Shown one piece after another: positions 38,701 to 47,700 of a stretch of 64,000 bases of DNA; the first letter of the stretch is position 1; each line of letters begins with the position of its first letter. Under the pieces are notes generated by a model. That model was not told where the DNA came from. It was given only the letters and a program-made list of their open reading frames with translations, and did not search any database. This stretch comes from Strongylocentrotus purpuratus (taxonomy: Eukaryota > Echinodermata > Echinoidea > Camarodonta > Strongylocentrotidae), in contig NW_022145607.1 in NCBI RefSeq assembly GCF_000002235.5, forward strand, positions 37,728,529 through 37,792,528, written 5' to 3'. The position numbers and the translations under genes are program-made.

Positions 38701-41700
38701 CTTGAAAATTATATTTTATCGACAAAAATCATCTAACCATATTGCTCCGGTTGTCTCATTTTCGCTCGCTGGACGTATATAGCAGACGACAATCGGCGGA
38801 TTAGACGACACTTGGTAGTAAATTTGTATGTGAGATTGCTTTGCTAAATATAAAATACAAGAACATTTTCCATATCTTTAAACTATCATTGATATCTGAT
38901 AGTTAAACAGTTATTAAAATAAACCTACCAAACTACATAATACAATGAAATACTTAAAGTAGGGGAGTTTGATGTGGTGCACAATTACACCCCTCTGTAA
39001 ATAATCGAATAGTCCATGGTGATCATGAATATTCATGTTTTTGCTTACCTCGGCGAAATGTTTGTTTTTACTAAATGGAAAAATTATGGTGGGGGTTGGA
39101 TGAAATGGACATAATGAACCAAGCAGAAGTGATCTATGATAATTCATGTTTCTTATCCTTCGTGTACTTTACCTATAATCTTACAATCGCTTGGCAAATT
39201 GAGTCCAAAGTTCGACTTGTTTCACATGTGTTATATAGGCAATGGCGAGCTTGCAACCTATTTTCATCAAATTACGGTGGGTGAACTTTCAAAAGTCAAT
39301 GGGACATGAGGGTTCCAATGAAAGAGCTAGTGATAACGTACGTCGGGGTGGCTGTGCTTCTCGTTGAAACAAAAAATGAATTTTTAACGATTTTGTTTTG
39401 GGGTAAAATTGCATAGGCTAACATGCCAGGCTGCTCCCTATATGACGAAAGGGAGGCGTTGTCAAATGAGACTTAACGGAGCTATACGCAAACTTAAAAC
39501 TAGAAATGAAAAAAAAAAGGACTAATCCATTCTAGAAGAAGAAAGTTCTAGTTGTAATGTCTTACTTTGTGAAAATTATATTATTATTTAGTAATTAATA
39601 GTAGTAGACGTATTGCTCAATTGTTATTACTATTATAATTATTACTATTATTATTATTGTTATTTTAATCAATTAATTTTTATTGAATCTAATATGATCG
39701 TTATAAAAGATATCTGATTATAGTCATTCACTTTTTGATATCAGTATCGCTAAAGCCCCGGTCACAAATACCGTTATGAACGCCGTACGAATGATTTCAG
39801 ACCATTTCGTAAGATCTACTTAAGAAGGCCGTACGTAACAAGCGTTCGTAGACCATTTGAAAGTTTTAAGTCCGGGCGATGGTCTTGTCAGAGATTTTTT
39901 TTCAACCTAGTACGAAATCCTCTCTTCGTAAGGCAGCCGTACGTCGTAATAACGTCGTAATAACATCGTGAGAACCACGCAAGATCTTTGTAAATTTCGT
40001 AGGGTCGAGAGACAATAGCCTCAAATTGTTACGATGATTGTAAGAACGCCTAAAGTTGTTCATAGAAGGCTCTTACGGCGTTCGTAAGAACGCCTTACGA
40101 ACGGAGATTCGTATGGCGTTCGTACGAACGACTACTGGTGTTCCTGCTCGTAAGGTGTACGTACATAATTTATGCAGTTTATGCAAAGTCTTTTTGCAAC
40201 CCCGACAAAATGTCCACAAAAAAATCGTAACATCTTCTTACGAATGATCTGAGAATGCCGTCAGTTGCACGTACGACCATCTTGCGAGAACAACAACTCG
40301 TAAGATGGCCGTAAGCCTGACGTTAGAAGAACTGAAGGCGTTCTTACGAAAAACGTACGAACTCTAGGGCCATTGTATAACCGAAAATCACTTCGTTTAT
40401 AAAGGAGGTTTTGAGTTGTTCTTACGAGCCCCATCTACGAATCTCTACGAACTCTGAAATTCGTAGGAACAGAGAGATTCGTACGACGGTACGAACATTA
40501 GTAACCGTAGCTTTAGAAAGACGTAAGAAACTATTCCCCATCTACGAATCTCTACGAACTCTGGAATTCGTACGAACCTTTGTGACCGTGGCTTAACCTT
40601 TAATTATCGAAAATGTAGAAAATGCGAGTTCCCTATTTTAGTTGATTTGTGCATCTTATGATGTGTTATAGTGCTAATTCATATTTAAATTTCTTTCACA
40701 AAAATATAGGATGATTCTTTAAGTCATGTAAAACTATACTGGTTTGAAGAAAGTATCTTTAATAATTACACGAGAATAAAAGCCGATAACCGGTCAATTC
40801 AAAATGTGTGTTTTGTTGATAGAATCTGACGACGGGTGAAAGCGACATCCAGGACGTTCTGTCAGTGTTGACTTTGATCTCACAGGACACGAATATTACT
40901 TCTGCTGGGATCGGTGCTGCATTTGACATCATTCACCAGATGGGCTCAATTTCTCAACCAACGCAAGAGGTGATTTGATCGAATTTTTAAATTATTGCAC
41001 GATACGCGTTAATTGATTTAATGAAAGATCACCCAGTTGAACAAAATAACTGAATTTCATTATATTCATTGCTTTAGGCGCTTATAGAAATGTTATTACC
41101 CCTGTCATCGGATTAAGGCTTGCCTGCACACAATGCATGCACATTCTTCCCTCCGTGGTGATCATCCCAGCCAGTCGCTATTTAACGGACCCTTACAATG
41201 CTCAGCAAATCACATAAAGAATCGCATCCTACCGGGAACCCATTCAACACCTGGGTGGAGAGTGGCTAAATTAGATTGACGTCTTGAAAAAGGAAATCAT
41301 AGTGCCGCCGGGGTTTCGAATCCTGAACCTTGTGATCAATAGTATGGTGACTTATCCACTAGACTACAGCACCTCTGTATTGTTGTTGCTATTATATTTT
41401 TGTATTATCATTGATAATCTTAATATTATTATAATTGTTGTTATCATTTTTTATTATGATTGATGTTGGTATTATTATTATCATTATTAATATTATTAAA
41501 CTGATTATGTTGGGATTGTAATCATTGTCACTAATATTATAATTGTCACAATAATTTTCATCATGATCGTAATTTATAATATTATTGTTATTCTTCTCAT
41601 CATATCATCATTAGTAATATTATTACTATTAATACAAAATTATTTCAAGAATTATTATTATCATTATTAGGGTCCATTACCACCACCATCGCCATCATAA

Positions 41701-44700
41701 TCATCATCATCAACATCATCATCATCATCATCATCAGTAATCGTTTGTTCTTGTTTTATGCTAGAATGTGGCCTCTGTCGTTGACATCTTAAGCATCCTG
41801 GCCATGTTAGACAAAGGCATGATCATGGAGGCGGAGATGATGAATGGTGCTGTCAGCAGAGCCACCATGGCCTTAAAGAACATCCTTCTTGCTGTCAATG
41901 TGCCTTCCAACCAGACCTTCCAACAAGTGGCAGCAAACCTAGTAGTACAGGTATGATGAAAACAAATAAATCATAAATCTGGATTTAAATACACTACTAA
42001 AGTGTGACTTCATATTGGCTCAGTTCTCAAGTTTGCTTGTTCCAGAAAAAATTATGCTAAACAGTGGTGTGGTGATCTCACCAGCTCAGACGCTGAATTT
42101 GCCCTGCTACAGGCCGTTACTTCAATAATTTGACTTGAATATGATGTTAGCACTTCGGTGCTCTATATAGTGTTTAATATGAAATACCGTTTCTAAATGC
42201 TTTACAGATATCATACATATTACCCCAGCAGTTGGGTTCATGAACGCACAATGTGCACAATTTCCACTCACTGGGGAGTATTGCTACCACACAGTAACCA
42301 TGATGGGATATGACAATGTCTATCACATAGGTTTTTTTCATCCTACCAGGTCCCCATTTCCCTCCTGGGTATGGAGTGGTAAATGTGTATTAATGTCTTG
42401 TCAAATGACATTAGTGCTGCATGTGTCGGGGATCTAACCCACGACCTTGGCATTTCCAGCCAAGGTTTTTAAACCACTCAACTACGTCACCTATATAGGT
42501 ATGCTATGACAGATCTCTTATCATTTAGAGGTGTCGTGGTGTAGTGGTTCATCCACTCTCAGACCAAGGGTTAAGGGTTCGATTCCCAGCCTGGCGGCTT
42601 ACCTCGCCATATTTGAAGAAGCCTTTAATCTTACTATGCATTTCTTTAGGTAATCGACTCTAAGTCTGATGGTGTCCGTGATGGGATTGTCTTCTCCATC
42701 ATCGGCGATGACAGCCAATCCTTTGATGAAAGTGACATCCAGCTATCCACCGACAATCTCGACAGCGGTAACCTTGGCGATGTCGTCCAAGCAGCTATCG
42801 TCATTGGACCAGGGACCATTGATGAAGGCACCATGAGGAATATAGCATTCACTGTGTACCGAGACGATGCATTGTTTGTAATGGACGGTCAAGTGGGAAG
42901 CAATGATGGGCGTCGCAATATCACGGTCAATACTAATATCATCGGAGCGAGCCTTGGTACGAGTGAAACCACACCTCTGAATGCTCCGGTCACCATAACA
43001 CTGGCACACAAGCAGGTAAGATATCAATCACTTCATGAGCTAGTTTGTAGATTCTACCTGCTCAATGGGCAGATTTCAAGTCATTTGTACCAAATTGTAA
43101 AACCCACCGAGTCGGATATTGAATATGTATTCATCAAGGTTTTTTGAAATCATTATTTGTTTAAGCACAATACCTTTCATGATACATGAGTGAAAGCAGT
43201 AGCGTAATGAGGAAAAGCCTTTTTTTTTGGGGGGGGGGGAAGGAAGGGGGGGCAGAGCACCTTTTTTTTTGAGGCAACATTAAGCGCCGATTCAGCCGGT
43301 CGGTGAATAAGCTGGGGGGGGGGGGGGGGGTAAGAGCACATTTTTTAATTTTTTTTTTTTTATCTAGTTTTTTTAGGAAAAAAATTGCGCCAACTCAGCC
43401 AGTCGGTGAATAGGCGGGGGGGGGGGGGGGGGGAGTGATGGAGAGAAGAACCACTATTGGGGGGGGGGGGGGCGAAAATATATATATATATTCATTTTTT
43501 TGTCAAGGGGGGGGGACATGCTTTTGCTTTTTTGTTTTAAAAAGGTTAAATTTACGTTATTATCCTCTTTTTTTTGGCCTTTTTTTGTTGAAAATCATGT
43601 GACATTACGAACATTTATATATAACTTATATGGAATTTTTAATAAGTCATGGTTTAATGTGAGTGAAAGTATTTTTGCAAGAGGGCAAAAAAGTGCCCCT
43701 CAGTGACTTTGGCATTGATCATTCTAGATTGCACAAATTGTGGACATACTACGAATGAAGGATTTGTTTGATTGATTGATTTTTAATCATATTCCAAGCA
43801 CAAATTTACAAAATGTATAAAAAATTATCCTGAACCATAGTCATCAATGACATGAATCAATGTTCTGCAAATCATTTAAGTACAGAAATGAAAAGTGAAC
43901 TTACTTAAAACCTGTTTTTATTTGTATATTCAAATGGAAATTTAAACGTGTTTTTCTCTCAAAACAATTTTATATACTTCCAGCAAAATGCAACGAATCC
44001 GCAGTGTGTGTTTTGGGAATATACCACTAATGCTTGGTCAAGCGATGGATGTGATATGACAAACACTTCCGAGACACACACCGAATGCCAGTGTAATCAT
44101 CTTACCAACTTTGCTGTCCTTATGGTAAGAACAGGAAATAATAATGATGATAACAATGGAGATAAAGATAACAACAATAACACTAATCATAATGAAAATG
44201 GTAATGATAATAATGGCAATAATAATGATAGTGATAATAATATTTAAAGGTAAATTATTCAGGAAAGTTGCACAACCATAGCATAATATGCATTTTATAT
44301 TATTCTGTATGACATTTACTTATGATGTTAATATATGTTAATATTATGTACTTTTTACATAATCCCCTACAACAATTTAGAATCAAATTAATAGATTAAA
44401 AAATCAAGACGAAATCGGACGAATTGTTACCTGTGATTCGTGGTTCTTATCAGCCTCACCGTCTAACAACACGTCATCCTTTGGAATTGGCATATTCCAA
44501 TCCAATAGTTTGCATATTCATAACAGTATTGTTGATACTTTTTGTCAAAGTCTGCAGATAAATCATTAAGACATTTAAAAACTCCAAACGCCAAATCTCC
44601 TAATTGGTTTATTCTATTTCATTGTGTTGCTTTCTGTTTCTCATCAGGATGTGAGTGGCATCCCCAGACGATCAGAGAGAGTTGAACAAGTGTTGAGGAT

Positions 44701-47700
44701 TCTCAGCTACATAGGATGTTCTCTCTCCATTTTAGGCCTCCTGGTGACTCTTGCTGTCTACAGCACAGATAGGTAATACTCTGAGGAAAATCCATCATAA
44801 AACTTTATTTTAAAAGAAGGCTAAACATAAATCAGAAAAGCAGGCAGGTGAAAACTTTCAACGAAATCGGACCCTAAAGGTTGCAATCACTATAATTATA
44901 GGCACTTACTAAGGAGTATCGGCAACTTTCCAAGTTGTTTCTACACAAAAAATGACTAAGATATCACTTTCTTTTCAAAATTTAGGAATAAAGTACCTTT
45001 TAAATATGCTATCCAAGATCAGTTCAGTTAATTTTATTTTTGCACGGCACCAACTTCAGCCAAAAGGTCTTGAGTAGTGCCCCAAGAAAGTGCAGGAAAT
45101 AATCATATTTTGTCAATATGAGACTCACATAGATCGATTTAGTGATCTCATATTTCAAACATTCATAACTCTCTTTTTACTGGTCCAATATATTTCAAAC
45201 TTAACTATTCTGTTTCTCTATTTTTTCTGCTTTAGTACTAATGAACTATTACACACGTTGGATTGCCTTTAAACTTCCATGTCCCTACCCTTCTTCCATC
45301 AACAAAAGGTCTCAATCCTTAGGAAGACTATAATGGTCTCCATAGTTTATTCAGTCTAGCGTTTAAACTCATATTTGTTTATCATGGAAGTAATCTTACT
45401 CTCTTTACACCTACTTTAGCTATACCGATTTGTATTGTATCGAATACAAAAGATGTTTTATGCTTTCTAAGTTGTTGTGGATTCTCAGCCCTAGCTAGGT
45501 CTTGTGTAATTCTTTTTGTAGTCCCCCTTAATGTGTTTTTGAAAGTTCAAAGGTCAAAGGCTATATAAATATCTAAACTAGCTTTTTAAAGAGTACAGAT
45601 GCTTATTATAGGAGTAGTGTCTACAAAAAGTGACGATTCTGCTGTCAAATTTTACCAGCAATTGCAATGTACTTAGTAGGTCAGATTAATCAACTCACCT
45701 ATTTAGCTCTGAAAACATTTAAATGCCATCATAATTTACCTCTGTTTCTCTTTGCCCCAGGAAACTTCGTTGCTTGCAGCACATCTGGATCTTAATGTGT
45801 CTCTGCATTACGCTCCTCTTCCTATACGTCTTCTTCATCATCATGACAGCACTCGACCGATATCCTGGAGAACCTGAGGTCGGTCCAGGTCTGTGTGGAG
45901 TCATCGCTGCCGGCCTCCACTTCACCACGCTCTCATCGATGTCATGGATGGGCGTTGAAGGGATAAACATGTTCGAAATTGTCATGGATTCGTATATCCC
46001 ACTCTTCATGATAAAGGCCTCCATCATTGCATGGGGTAAATTGCTGTTATAACTTGTTTGTCCCAAACTCCCAAGGTCTTTTGTCATGCGATTAAGTTTA
46101 AAGGGCTTGAACCATACAAGCATTAATTTCTTTTAGCATGCCCCTCCTTTTCAATGTATGCATTCAGGTCATCTGTGTTCTGGAAACAAATTCAGTTCTT
46201 CATTAATTATATTTGGCCAATTCACAATTGTATTTCTTTGTTTTTTAAAATCAATTATTGAGTTTTTTTGTAGTCGCTTTGGATTTCCAACAACTGTGTA
46301 GATGTGACTGTGCTCGGGAAGGGAAGGGGGATTCTTTGAGATTTGGGAATAAATGGGGAGGGGATAGGTAAGTTTGTATGTGTGTCTGAGTATGTGAGCG
46401 TGTGTGGTGTGTCTGTCTGTCTGTGCGTAAGGTTTTGATCTATAATATTCATTCAGTATAATTAATTTGAAGACATTATGTACTGTGTATGAAAGGACAA
46501 GTCCACTCGAAAAAAAAACTTACTTTCAATAAAAGCAGAAAAATCAGACAAACCAGTCCAAAAGTTTGAGAAAAATCGGATAACTAATATTAAAGACAGT
46601 TATGAATTTTTGAAAAAGTATGTCAAACTATAGAACAATGAGAATCACAACACAAATTGCCAAGATGGTTATCAGTTAGTGAGGTCTTGTACTCACTATT
46701 TATCAATTGCTCTATATGGTTTAATCCCATTAATTTCCCTTTTTATTCCCCCAAACTTGATTTCCCCATGCTTTTGCCCAGGTTATACACTGTTGCTCAT
46801 AACGGTGGAATATATTTTTTTATCCCAATTTATGGAATTATTTTAAAAATAATTTAAAAATACTAGATCTAGATAATAGTATACAGTCTCAGATTTTATT
46901 GAATAATAATTTGCCAATATGTGTTTTGCGTGACTGCTAAAGCATGTATATTATGCTACTATGTTTATCAACTAGGGGACCTATGCCCTTAAGTCATAAA
47001 TGACAGTAATGAGGATTAATGCCTCACAAAAGGGCTCTGATATAGCACATCGACACGGTGTTGATCCTGGGGCCTCACAGTTACGAGGCCATTGCTTTGT
47101 CACTGAACCATGACTGTACGCAGCGGGGGCTAGGGTAGGGGGCAGTTTCCATAAATTAAAAAAACAACAGAAAATGCAATAAATATTCAATAATTTATTG
47201 CATTCTACCCCGGTCCCCAACATAAAAAAATCCTCTGGACGGCCATGCATTATGGCTCAAGGCATGTGCACACAGAATATTTTTTTATGTTGGGGACCGG
47301 GGTAGAATGCAATAAATTATTGAAAATTTATTGCATTTTCTGTTTTTTTTTTAATTTATGGAAACTGCCCCCTACCATAGCCCCCGCTGCGTACAGTCAT
47401 GGTTCAGTGACAAAGCAATGGCCTCGTAACTGTGAGGCCCCAGGATCAACACCGTGTCGATGTGCTATATTAGTGCCCTTTTGTGAGGCATTAATCCTCA
47501 TTACTGTCATTTATGACTTAAGGGCATAGGTCCCCTAGTTAATAAACATAGTAGCATAATATACATGCTTTAGCAGTCACGCAAAACACATATTGGCAAA
47601 TTATTATTCAATAAAATCTAAGACTGTATACTATTATCTAGATCTAGTATTTTTAAATTATTTTTTAAATAATTCCATAAATTGGGATGAAAAAAAATAT

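Noticed and set aside
42530-42600. tRNA gene candidate with good A and B boxes
   Set aside because: It shares its layout with other dispersed SINE heads in the window and lacks a convincing full cloverleaf; it is called a SINE head.
46981-47529. Two similar open frames on opposite strands (about 90 residues each)
   Set aside because: They are the same sequence read in the two arms of the hairpin transposon and have no recognisable domain.
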